Below, in pieces: positions 18,001-25,033 of a stretch of 64,000 nucleotides of DNA. The notes under the pieces are model-generated. The model was not told the origin of the DNA. It saw only the letters and a program-made list of their open reading frames with translations, and ran no database searches. The DNA is from Azospirillum sp. GTDB taxonomy: Bacteria; Pseudomonadota; Alphaproteobacteria; Azospirillales; Azospirillaceae. The stretch covers positions 1 through 64,000 of the forward strand of contig JAIXPD010000026.1 of assembly GCA_027486405.1 (NCBI GenBank), in the 5' to 3' direction. Made by a program: the position numbers and the translations under genes. Numbering within the stretch: position 1 is the stretch's first letter; each line of letters opens with the position of its first letter.

Positions 18001-19358
18001 TGCGCCGAATCCACCATCCGGGCGGAGATGCGCAGCCCCAGCGCCAGGACAATCGCCAGCGCCACGGTCGCCAATTGCATGTTGCGCACCGCCCGGCTGC
18101 GCACGACCAGGCTGCGCCGCGCCGGTTGGACGATCCGCCCCTCGCGGAAAATCTTGTCGCTGAACAGGCCGGTTACAAAGATGGGGTGGACCGACGGCTG
18201 GGCATCCGCCGCGTCGTCGATCAACGGACCCGGCCCCTGCGCCATCAACGGCACCGGCAGCGCGCGGCGGACCGGTTCCCCCGCCGCGCTCCCCGCCGCA
18301 GCGCCGGTCAGGGCGCTGCCGTCGCCGGTGAAATACAGCCCCCGGAAGAAATGCGGGTCCTGATAGGCGTCGGCGCGGAACAGGGCGTCGGCCAACCGCG
18401 TCAGCGGCAGGGCCATTTTCTGGAATTCGGCGGGAAACAGAAAGGCCATGTCGCTGATGGCCCCGGTGGACACCGCCGTGCCGATCAAGGTGCGGTGCAG
18501 CTCCCGCCCGATGGTCTCGAACGCCTCGCCGACCAGTTGCGGGTTGTGGCCGGTTTCCAGCGTTTGGCCGTTCGACCAGCCGAACATCTCCACCCCATGC
18601 TCGGCGGCCAGCGGCTTCCAATAGCTGGCAAAGCCCAGCATCGCGTCGCATTTGGTCACGACCAGATAGACGGGTAGACGCAGGCCCAGCTGCTGTTGCA
18701 GTTCGCGCAGGCGCGCCCGCAGCTTCTTGGCCTTGGCGAACAGCGCGGTGGTGTCCAACCGGTCCGGTCCGATCAGATCGGTGCAGGGGATGGCGATCAC
18801 CACCGCGTCCAGGCCGCGTTCGGCCCGGTTGCGCAGCAGCAGCGCCACCAGCTTGCGCCACGCGGTTTCCGTCGCCTTGCCCTTGGCCCCCTCCTCGCCC
18901 CACAGGACCGAGCCGGCCGGATCCAGCACGATTCCGCGCTCGAACACATGCCAACCGCAGCCCTGCGCCGCCAATTCGGGATCGGTGTCGAGGTCGAAAG
19001 GCCGGTTGAGGCCGATGGCCGAGGCCAGCGCCGTCTTGCCCGCCCCGTGATCGCCCAACAGCAGCACCCAGGGCGCTTCATAGCGCCAGCCTGATCCGGG
19101 AACCGCCGCTTTCAACCCCCGCATCGCGGCGGCGAAACTCGCGGCCAGCGCGCGCGTGTCCACCGGACGCAAGCGCCGCCAGCCCTTCGGCCCGGCGACG
19201 ACATCCTCGTCCTGGTTGGCGACGGCCTCGGCCATCCGTTCCGACCGGCGGAACAGCCACACCACCAGCGACAGCACCGACACCGCCAGCGTCACCAGCA
19301 CGAAGCTGAACAGCAGCGGGTACTGCAACAGGAAGGGCAGATCGATGGCGGGCCGCAT
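15057..19358 (-). CDS. tssM: Type VI secretion inner-membrane protein TssM (IcmF)
   Basis: A 1433-residue IcmF/TssM, the largest part of the TssJLM trans-envelope complex. Two membrane helices lie at about 10-36 and a third near 435-455. The cytoplasmic domain between them has a P-loop GDHGAGKT (102-109) and the NTPase-like VIAIPCTDLIG and YLVVTKCD motifs. The periplasmic part (about 460-1433) ends in the beta domain that meets TssJ, including the IDWTMAVGDQRL and TVSFGNRWSLLRLL stretches. GGGAGG precedes the ATG. It starts 3 bp after tssL and overlaps tssA by 4 bp. Confidence 0.96.
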   Translation of the reverse strand: MRPAIDLPFLLQYPLLFSFVLVTLAVSVLSLVVWLFRRSERMAEAVANQDEDVVAGPKGWRRLRPVDTRALAASFAAAMRGLKAAVPGSGWRYEAPWVLLLGDHGAGKTALASAIGLNRPFDLDTDPELAAQGCGWHVFERGIVLDPAGSVLWGEEGAKGKATETAWRKLVALLLRNRAERGLDAVVIAIPCTDLIGPDRLDTTALFAKAKKLRARLRELQQQLGLRLPVYLVVTKCDAMLGFASYWKPLAAEHGVEMFGWSNGQTLETGHNPQLVGEAFETIGRELHRTLIGTAVSTGAISDMAFLFPAEFQKMALPLTRLADALFRADAYQDPHFFRGLYFTGDGSALTGAAAGSAAGEPVRRALPVPLMAQGPGPLIDDAADAQPSVHPIFVTGLFSDKIFREGRIVQPARRSLVVRSRAVRNMQLATVALAIVLALGLRISARMVDSAQQDLAQPLTVIENADRMMSEARLTGDTLNAYKKLRDVAPQILGAFKTVSGRELLVPFMPSSWYSGLADAVKGELVQGFRLVVLDPMRLELINRWKAVQDRYAGPLPPDAGDLVAFQRVRNYLDDLDRVANDITLYRNAQKLPVQEFAALVSSLLAIDLGSTLRSDEKLYADVMNAVVIRPIDTDQNLAPSLETLTRLANDADTLTNRNGPMVRPMSTLASALERVELARFAAADGAGAVLQDLSLAFQEVQATLADPALRWLFVRHPDKDPLWQRVLPRIRSNLFLGDAAAQRVLKIAIDDVDDLRKALLSIRTPVMGPLMVEDDSADGLLRLSPALSGLAAALPEILRYDFMADAPVKQPEALGVRGGSIMWMPEPLEKAVRQYRAFEAMEAGPMARVPETLRPMLQALVAQRLQATMLTAVADSQVIERRGQDFRLTADETGLLREVRQFARAARPMGDLLAAFSRRGFEQGYASVSAIFSQHVLSMMEQADRIAEEGAPYLPLNEFRDWEGTLPLNAEGWQALSDVELAQYLDNTRGRFDWLGTEIAAPLINFALREQMPANLRNDPRVTKWQRILIEQQRYKAGNPGSSLAVLERYIRFDLGDAVKPDNCLVQLAGGSSAFGSGADFFLQRRDSLRRMALAQCQQLAARSTSTDYARLAADFNSLLAGRYPFADYQGADTAEADLDAVTAFLERMTAAEPGIRRGLGHPTPGSASAQALEFLNRMAAVREFLSPFLGATSAAPAGYDVAAEFRVNRAHESGGNQIIDWTMAVGDQRLTRGGEVKSARWSPGQPVAVTLRWAKDAPVVPLSILSPDGTVEADRAITVSFGNRWSLLRLLQAQRPPPAELPKLIDPQPHTLKFSADTATVAVPGQNPGGGTPATAPITAGGPAAAKPVAGGRTTVFLRVTLSTPNADGKSKTTRVMPVFPYAAPRLDVGGSMGARLSFVPTDGYDDEIYDSGKPTRLVPRKPVVRRVSR

Positions 19359-19361
19359 CGC

Positions 19362-20198
19362 CTACCTCCCGTTCACGTCGCGCCCGGCCTGCTCGATGCG
19401 CAGAAGGGCGTCGTTGAGGTCGGCGGTGAGCGAGATCCACAGGGCGTGGCTGCTGACCAGGAAAAACAGGAAGACCACCGCCATCACCATGTACCAGGGG
19501 CGCAGATGCGGCAGCCGCACCGCCCGCCCCCGTTCGATGAGATGACCGTAAGCCTGTTCAAAGATGGGGCCGCCGTCCCGCGCGATGGCCGGATCCTCGC
19601 GCGCGATGATGCGCGACAGGGCGGTGCGGTAGTTGGCAAGCTGGGCGTCGTCCTCCGCCCGCCAGCAGCGCCCCCGGAACCCCAGCGCCAGCGCCACCAG
19701 ATAGATGGTCGCCAGATCGGACGAGGCGCGCGGCCCGTCGGCCAGTAGCGCGTCCAACCGCTCGAACACCCGTTCCCCGGCCACGCGCGTGCCGAACAGG
19801 GCGGTTTCCAGCAAACGGTCCTGCCAGATCAGACGGCCGTCCCAATTGACCCGCAGCAGCATGGTTTCGTCGGCCAGCGCGGCCATGACGTATTGCGCCT
19901 CGTGATACAGCGCCTCGCCAAAGGCCCCGCCCCAATGGCGGGCGCGCACGGCCTGGGCCTCCAACAAGGTGCGCAGGCGCTGGTGGACCAGCCCGGCCAG
20001 ATCGACCGGAGTCAGCCCCTCCCCCGCCCCCAGCCGCCCGGCGGACAGCGCGTATTTCAACCGCAGAAGCTCGGCAAAGAAGTCGCCGAACTGCGCCAGC
20101 AGGGTGTCACCGCCACGGTTGCCCATCAGCAACGTCGCCACGGCGGTTCCCGGGTCCTGCGCGTCGGCGTCGTCCTGACCTTGCCCCGGCAGCCGCAC
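19362..20198 (-). CDS. tssL: Type VI secretion inner-membrane protein TssL (DotU), short form
   Basis: A 278-residue DotU/TssL with a cytoplasmic helical domain and one C-terminal membrane helix (about 230-253), and no OmpA-like peptidoglycan-binding extension. Typical stretches are LLAQFGDFFAELLRLKYAL, HEAQYVMAALADETMLL and IYLVALALGFRGRC. The start is a GTG, supported by a strong GGGGGAGGA site five bases upstream. Without its own peptidoglycan domain the complex would need an accessory anchor (TagL/TagN type) encoded elsewhere, which is inference. Confidence 0.95.
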   Translation of the reverse strand: MRLPGQGQDDADAQDPGTAVATLLMGNRGGDTLLAQFGDFFAELLRLKYALSAGRLGAGEGLTPVDLAGLVHQRLRTLLEAQAVRARHWGGAFGEALYHEAQYVMAALADETMLLRVNWDGRLIWQDRLLETALFGTRVAGERVFERLDALLADGPRASSDLATIYLVALALGFRGRCWRAEDDAQLANYRTALSRIIAREDPAIARDGGPIFEQAYGHLIERGRAVRLPHLRPWYMVMAVVFLFFLVSSHALWISLTADLNDALLRIEQAGRDVNGR

Positions 20199-20221
20199 GG
20201 CGATCCTCCCCCGTCCTGCGA

Positions 20222-21583
20222 TCAGGCCGCCGCACCGGCCGGGCGGCTGCCCGACGGCGCAACGAACAGGGCGATTTCAGACGGGCGGCGTCCGCCATGG
20301 CGTTCGTTCGGGTTGGCGATCTCCAGGACCTGACCGGCTTCGATGAAGGCCGGATCGGCGGTGATGCGGAACAGCAGGACGCCGCGTTCGGGCGTCACCT
20401 CCAGCCGGTCGTCGCGCTCCACCCGCGCGCGCGCGGCCCCGCGCAGGCGGCGTTCGCGCAGAACCCCCATGGTCCCGGCCGACGCGATCAGGCTGTCGAT
20501 CATCCAGCTTTCGGCCTCCGCCTCCGTCTGGCCGGGGGCCAGGCGCACGCCGATCAGCAGGCCGACCGCCCCCTCCAGCCACAGCGCTTCGATCCTCAGC
20601 CGGAACCCGGCCTCGTCAACGGCGAAACGGATGGTCGTGTAGCTCTCGCTGACCGTGTCGATCATCCGTTCGATGAAGTCGATCACCGGGCGCAGCGACC
20701 CCAGCGGGTCGGCGTGGTCGTAGCGGTCGAACAGCGGCGGCAACAGGCCCGGCCCCAGGGTGGAAACGTGACCGGCGACCACGCACAAGGCCCCATGCAG
20801 GGCAAAGGGGTGCAGCGGACCAGCGGTCAACAGCGCTTCCAGCGGCGGCAGACCGGCGACCATGCATTGCACGGCGTGCCGGGCGTCGGCCAGCATCGCC
20901 GGTTGCATCGCCCCGCCCGGTGCCCGCATCCGCCCGGCCAGGAAGGACGCCTTTTCGCGCAGGCGTTTGGCCAGCAGCCGCCCGGCCTCGACCAACGCCG
21001 AGTCCGGCCCCGCCGCGCAACAGGGCGGGTGATAATCGGTGAGTTGGAAGGATTCGTTGCGGTAGACGACGCGGGCGATGGGGATGGCCGTGTATTTCTG
21101 CGGCACCTCATCCCCGATCAGCAGGATCGGACGGGGTTGCAGACGCGGCATCGCCTGTTCGTTGTCACCCGTGTTCTCATCGACCGCCGGAACGCCATCG
21201 ACCGACCGGAAGCGCGCCAATTCGCCACCCGCCGCCGATCCGGGTTTGTAGGCCGGAACCGCCAGATGGATGGTGGCGGGCGCGTCCTTCAACGCCTCGG
21301 CGTGGGGAACCAGGCTGAGTTGCAGATCGCCCGCCCCTTCCGCCGGGTGGGTCACGATCAGCCCGTCGGGCAGCACCGCGTCCAGCGCCAGCACGCGGAA
21401 GATGCCCACCACCAACGTTGCCGGATCCACCTTCAACCGCCCGACTCCGTAATGGAACGGGGACAGGCGGGCCATGTGGTAGTGCTGCACGGCGTCCTGA
21501 CGCAGCCACGCCTGTTGGAAATGCTGCGGCGTCAGCAGCATGCCCTCGTACCACTGGATCGGATCGGGGGGGGGGTGGCTCAT
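20222..21583 (-). CDS. tssK: Type VI secretion baseplate connector TssK
   Basis: A 453-residue TssK (ImpJ/VasE), the trimeric connector between baseplate and membrane complex. The family N-terminus IQWYEGMLLTPQHFQQAWLRQD is intact, followed by LSPFHYGVGRLKVD. The C-terminal end QVLEIANPNERHGGRRPSEIALFVAPSG is also typical. Codons 3-6 are CAC CCC CCC CCC, giving an uninterrupted run of ten C on the coding strand, where slippage would frame-shift the protein right at its start. The ribosome site is weak. Confidence 0.96.
   Translation of the reverse strand: MSHPPPDPIQWYEGMLLTPQHFQQAWLRQDAVQHYHMARLSPFHYGVGRLKVDPATLVVGIFRVLALDAVLPDGLIVTHPAEGAGDLQLSLVPHAEALKDAPATIHLAVPAYKPGSAAGGELARFRSVDGVPAVDENTGDNEQAMPRLQPRPILLIGDEVPQKYTAIPIARVVYRNESFQLTDYHPPCCAAGPDSALVEAGRLLAKRLREKASFLAGRMRAPGGAMQPAMLADARHAVQCMVAGLPPLEALLTAGPLHPFALHGALCVVAGHVSTLGPGLLPPLFDRYDHADPLGSLRPVIDFIERMIDTVSESYTTIRFAVDEAGFRLRIEALWLEGAVGLLIGVRLAPGQTEAEAESWMIDSLIASAGTMGVLRERRLRGAARARVERDDRLEVTPERGVLLFRITADPAFIEAGQVLEIANPNERHGGRRPSEIALFVAPSGSRPAGAAA
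21566..21575 (-). repeat. C10 homopolymer tract inside the tssK 5' end
   Basis: Ten consecutive G on the plus strand (C on the coding strand) lie 9-18 bases into tssK. Runs of this length near a start codon are the classical substrate of slipped-strand phase variation. Confidence 0.9.
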
Positions 21584-21649
21584 GCCGTCTCGACTGTTTT
21601 GATGCGTATTTTATGGATTGGCGAAGATGAAGATTTGGTGTGCGTCCGA

Positions 21650-22141
21650 TCAGGACGGCGGCGGGGCCGCCACCGCGAAATCCTTTTCCCCCAACCGCAG
21701 CAGGACGACCGGCAACCCATCCACCCGCGCCCGGTGCGGTCCGGGCGTGTCGTAGTTGGCGAAGAGAAAGGCCCCCACCGCGTTGCTGCCGCGCCCGCTG
21801 ATGACGTGCTGCGGCCCGCGCTGGCCGGGCATCACCTCGAACGACCGCACCTCGATCCCGGTCGGGTTGGCCAACTTCAACTGGTCGCGGTTGCGGAACC
21901 AGGCGGAGGAGGCCAGATCGAGGAAGGAGGCCAGCAGCGGGGTTTCGTAGACCAGCACCAGATCGACGGCGACGGCGTTGTCGGCGTTGGCGTTCGGCGC
22001 GACCACGAATTGGATGGTTTCCGTCTTGATCCGGGGTTCGGCGGTCGAGCATCCGGCCAGAAGCAAGCCCGACGCCAGAACAGCACCCAGCGCCCGGCGC
22101 GCACGCGCCGAACCAGCGCCGCAGCGGGCCGCCTGTCGCAT
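21650..22141 (-). CDS. tssJ: Type VI secretion outer-membrane lipoprotein TssJ
   Basis: A 163-residue lipoprotein. The signal peptide is basic (RARRALGA) then hydrophobic and ends in the lipobox LLAGC, so the mature protein begins at C31. The body shows the TssJ beta-sandwich features: the VVAPNANADN segment, PLLASFLDLASSAWF with the following RDQLKLANPTGIEV, and a final FANYDTPGPHR region. TssJ binds the TssM periplasmic end at the outer membrane. An ATG at 22141 with GGAGG about 12 bases upstream is preferred over longer in-frame starts. It is the first gene of the T6SS operon. Confidence 0.93.
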   Translation of the reverse strand: MRQAARCGAGSARARRALGAVLASGLLLAGCSTAEPRIKTETIQFVVAPNANADNAVAVDLVLVYETPLLASFLDLASSAWFRNRDQLKLANPTGIEVRSFEVMPGQRGPQHVISGRGSNAVGAFLFANYDTPGPHRARVDGLPVVLLRLGEKDFAVAAPPPS

Positions 22142-22368
22142 GTCGGCGTGAACCTCCAAGCATTCCTCCCACCCATGGTCCGGCCGCCCGTTCGCGGGCT
22201 GTCCGGGGATCACCGCCCCGGAGCATGGCCGGTCCGGGATGCCAAGGCTAGGGAAGAACGGATGAAGAGTCCACCGCCGCCAACAATTTTTCGCACCGGG
22301 ATTCTCGCGCCGGGGTTTATGCCGAGTCGCCGCAACCGAAAGGCGGCATGATCGGGGGGCAGGCGGTT

Positions 22369-22947
22369 TCAGCCGCGAGAAAACTTTCGCAACAAGGACT
22401 TGAAGGAATCCAGGAGGCGTTCGCCCAATTTCTTGTGCTGCTCCTCGATGTTCGCGACAAGGCGCAACTCCAAGTCGTTCATGGCCTGCTTGCGGGCGGC
22501 CTCGGCGGCCACCAACTGGTCCACCCGATGCATCAGCGCCCGGTTCTGCGCAACCAGATGCTCCAGCAAGGGTGCCGACGACTCGACCGCCACCGGCACA
22601 ACCGCTGGGCTTGGCGGGGCGGGTGACGCAACCGCAACCGATCGGGCCGGAACCGGTCGGGGCGTCTCCCCATCCCCGGTGTCCGCCACCAGGGTCACGC
22701 GGATGGGCAGCGGCGACAGCGGCGTCGCGCCCGTTTCATCACTGTCGAGCCAGCGCGAGACCACGGCGTAGCTGATGTTCAGCTCATCGGAGATGCGGCG
22801 GTAGCTCCACCCCTGCTCGCGCAGGCGAATCACCAGGGCGCGGCGTTCCTCGTCCTTCAGACGGCGTCCGGCGCTGGCGGGCAAACGCGCGTTGGCGTCG
22901 GGCATCCCGGCAACGACCCGCATGTAACCGCCGTCGCCCCGTTGCAT
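22369..22947 (-). CDS. Helix-turn-helix protein with C-terminal coiled coil
   Basis: A 192-residue protein of unknown role. A homeodomain-like helix-turn-helix sits at about residues 28-72 (KDEERRALVIRLREQGWSY then ISDELNISYAVVSRWL), like those of invertases and transposase-type Hpr/HTH_23 proteins. A proline/alanine linker follows, then a predicted coiled coil (about 130-190, LEHLVAQNRALMHRVDQLVAAE and onwards) with a basic end. A GGAGGA site eight bases before the ATG at 22947 decides the start. It lies 227 bp upstream of tssJ on the same strand, so it could regulate the T6SS operon, but it could also be unrelated. Confidence 0.75.
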   Translation of the reverse strand: MQRGDGGYMRVVAGMPDANARLPASAGRRLKDEERRALVIRLREQGWSYRRISDELNISYAVVSRWLDSDETGATPLSPLPIRVTLVADTGDGETPRPVPARSVAVASPAPPSPAVVPVAVESSAPLLEHLVAQNRALMHRVDQLVAAEAARKQAMNDLELRLVANIEEQHKKLGERLLDSFKSLLRKFSRG

Positions 22948-23077
22948 CCCACACTCCTCCGTCGCCGCCGTCCGCCCACCCATGCGCCACGCGGGGCGGG
23001 ACGCGGCGCACCGCCTTCGTTGCCGACCAGTCTAACGCGATTCATGGCCCGGACAACAGGCTACACACGCGAACCGG

Positions 23078-23752
23078 TCAACGCCCTGGCGCGACCCCGT
23101 GAAGGAACAGATCGACCGCCTTGGCGACAAAGGCAGCACGTTCCTCCGCTGTGGGGGGCGGGGCCAGGCTCACCGCCATGATGCAATAAGGCCCGCCTTG
23201 CATCGTCGCCAGAAACTGCCCGGCGGCAAAGGCCGGATCCGGAACGTCGATCACACCGCGCCGGGCCAACCGTTCAAACAGGGCGACCAGCGCCGCCGTT
23301 CCCTGCTCCGGCCCGGCCTTCACGAACAGCCGGGCGGCCTCGGGCACGCGCTGGGCCTCGCCCATCACCGATTGATGGACGCGGATCGCCGCCTCCGACC
23401 AGATCAGTTCAACGAACCGGGTCCCGACCTGGATCAACACCTCGCGCAACGGCAGCCCATCGAAGCAATCGGGCGAAAAACGCATGCCATGCCGTTCGCA
23501 TTCGTTGGAAATCGTCGCGGTGTAGAGGTCCTCTTTCGAGGGAAAGCGGGTGTACAGCGTGGTTTTGGACACGCGCGCCCGCTGCGCCACCAGATCCATC
23601 GAGGTGGCGGCGTAGCCCAGCTCCAAAAAGATATCCCGCGCGGCCTCGAGAATCTGAACCGTCTTGGCGTCCTTCGGCAGGGCTTCCGCCAGGGGGCAGG
23701 CGGCGGCCAGGGACTCGGCCGGGGGCTGGATCGTTGGGTGGTCTGACTGCAC
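23078..23752 (-). CDS. TetR/AcrR-family repressor of the adjacent RND efflux operon
   Basis: A 224-residue TetR-type regulator. The DNA-binding domain spans about 30-80, with ILEAARDIFLELGYAATSMD and the recognition segment VSKTTLYTRFPSKEDLY. The ligand-binding half has an AefR-like C-terminal domain with the VHQSVMGEAQRVPEAARLF stretch. The start is a GTG lying inside one arm of the inverted repeat, so bound repressor would cover its own start. It is divergent from the efflux genes and probably represses them and itself; inducers are unknown. Confidence 0.9.
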   Translation of the reverse strand: MQSDHPTIQPPAESLAAACPLAEALPKDAKTVQILEAARDIFLELGYAATSMDLVAQRARVSKTTLYTRFPSKEDLYTATISNECERHGMRFSPDCFDGLPLREVLIQVGTRFVELIWSEAAIRVHQSVMGEAQRVPEAARLFVKAGPEQGTAALVALFERLARRGVIDVPDPAFAAGQFLATMQGGPYCIMAVSLAPPPTAEERAAFVAKAVDLFLHGVAPGR

Positions 23753-23824
23753 TGAACTGTACCGTTCACACTTGACGAGGGGGGATCACAGGCGTAGGAG
23801 TCTATCAGTACGATACAGTTCAGT
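23751..23824. promoter_or_regulatory. Paired operator-like inverted repeats between tetR and the efflux operon
   Basis: ACTGAACTGTA (23751-23761) recurs exactly in reverse complement at 23814-23824, 52 bp apart. Each copy abuts the start of one of the two divergent genes. The first copy is part of a near-perfect palindrome GAAC-N6-GTTC (23754-23767). This arrangement fits two TetR operators controlling both promoters. That it is bound by the adjacent TetR is inference. Confidence 0.6.
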
Positions 23825-23842
23825 CCAGTGGGAGCGGTGGCG

Positions 23843-25033
23843 ATGGCCAGTCGGGTGATGTCCAGCCAGGAAAAGCCCTTTCGGGGCGCACGGATCATCA
23901 GGCACGGGATGGCCGGGCACAGGATGGCCGCGCACAGAATGGTCGGGCGCGGGATGGCGGCGGCGGTCGGCGCGCTGCTGCTGGCCACCAGCCTGAGCGG
24001 TTGCAACGAATCCCAATCGGCCACACAGCCGGAGGTGCAGATCCGCCCGGTGCGCGTCGCCACCGTGGCGCTGGAACCCGCCAGCGACAGCGTGCGCTAC
24101 CCCGCCGTGATCCGGCCACGGGTGGAGGCCGACGTCGGTTTCCGCGTGGCGGGCAAGGTGGTGGCCCGCATGGTGGAGGTGGGATCCCGCGTGGAACCCG
24201 GCATGGTGCTGGCCCGGCTGGACCCGACCGATCTCGATTTGCAGATCCGGGCGTCGCAGGCGCAGCTTGCCTCCGCCCAATCCGACGCGGAAAACGCCCG
24301 CAGCGATTTTGCCCGTTACGCCACCCTGCGCCAGGGCGAATGGACCACCCGACAGGAATACGACCGCCGCAAGACCGCGCTGGACAAGGCCGAGTCGCGG
24401 GTGCGTGAGGTGGAGGCGCAGTTGCGCGTCCTCAACAACGCCTCCCACTACGCCACCCTGGTGGCGGACGAGGCTGGCGTTGTCACCGCCGCGCTGGTCG
24501 AGCCGGGGCAGGTGGTGGCGCAGGGCCAAACCGCGCTGCGCGTCGCCAAACTGGGCACGGTGGAGGCGGTGGCCAACATCCCCGAACAGCAGGTCGGCAC
24601 CCTCACCCAACGCACCCTGTCGGTGGAGCTGTGGGCGCAGCCGGGCACCCCGATCGCGGGCAAGCTGCGCGAAACCTCGCCCAGCGCCGACCCCAACACC
24701 CGCACCTTCCAGGCCAAGATCACCCTGACCAACCCGCCGCCGGGCGTGCAGTTGGGCATGACCGCCACCGTCACCGCCACGCTGGAGCGCGGCGGGCTGG
24801 TGGCGCGCCTGCCGATCAGCGCCCTGACCCAGCGCGACCAGAAACCCGCCGTCTGGGTGGTGGGCAGCCCCAACGACACCTTGGAACTGCGCCCGGTCGC
24901 CATCGCCGCCTACGCCGGGGATCTCGCCATCGTGGCGGACGGGCTGAAGGCGGGTGAGCGGGTGGTCACGGCGGGCGTGCACAAACTCGACGCCGGGCAG
25001 AAGGTCCGCGTCTGGACGGAGCCGACGCGATGA
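23843..25033 (+). CDS. RND efflux periplasmic adaptor lipoprotein (membrane fusion protein)
   Basis: About 396 residues, HlyD/AcrA type. It links the inner-membrane pump to an outer-membrane channel. A signal sequence ending in the lipobox LSGC (GALLLATSLSGC) is followed by a lipoyl half-motif (GFRVAGKVVARMVEVGSRVEPGMVLARLD), a coiled-coil hairpin (about 145-200), the second lipoyl half and the beta-barrel. The ATG at 23843 has GGGAG upstream, but four 15-bp tandem repeats downstream supply four more in-frame ATGs, and a start at one of the last of these would give a more normal signal peptide. It overlaps the pump gene by 4 bp. Confidence 0.92.
   Translation: MASRVMSSQEKPFRGARIIRHGMAGHRMAAHRMVGRGMAAAVGALLLATSLSGCNESQSATQPEVQIRPVRVATVALEPASDSVRYPAVIRPRVEADVGFRVAGKVVARMVEVGSRVEPGMVLARLDPTDLDLQIRASQAQLASAQSDAENARSDFARYATLRQGEWTTRQEYDRRKTALDKAESRVREVEAQLRVLNNASHYATLVADEAGVVTAALVEPGQVVAQGQTALRVAKLGTVEAVANIPEQQVGTLTQRTLSVELWAQPGTPIAGKLRETSPSADPNTRTFQAKITLTNPPPGVQLGMTATVTATLERGGLVARLPISALTQRDQKPAVWVVGSPNDTLELRPVAIAAYAGDLAIVADGLKAGERVVTAGVHKLDAGQKVRVWTEPTR
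23901..23960 (+). repeat. Four 15-bp tandem repeats carrying in-frame ATG codons
   Basis: Units start at 23901, 23916, 23931 and 23946 and follow the pattern GGCACRGGATGGCCG with small changes. Each contributes the residues [G/A]xxMx and an in-frame ATG (23909, 23924, 23939, 23954) just before the lipoprotein signal core. Confidence 0.9.

Noticed and set aside
15372-18677. A 1101-residue plus-strand open frame
   Set aside because: It is antisense to tssM and shows only Arg/Gln/His-rich composition.
7604-22141. Sigma-54 promoters for the T6SS operon
   Set aside because: I looked for TGGCAC-N5-TTGC type sites in the gaps before tssJ, tssK and tssB and saw no convincing match.
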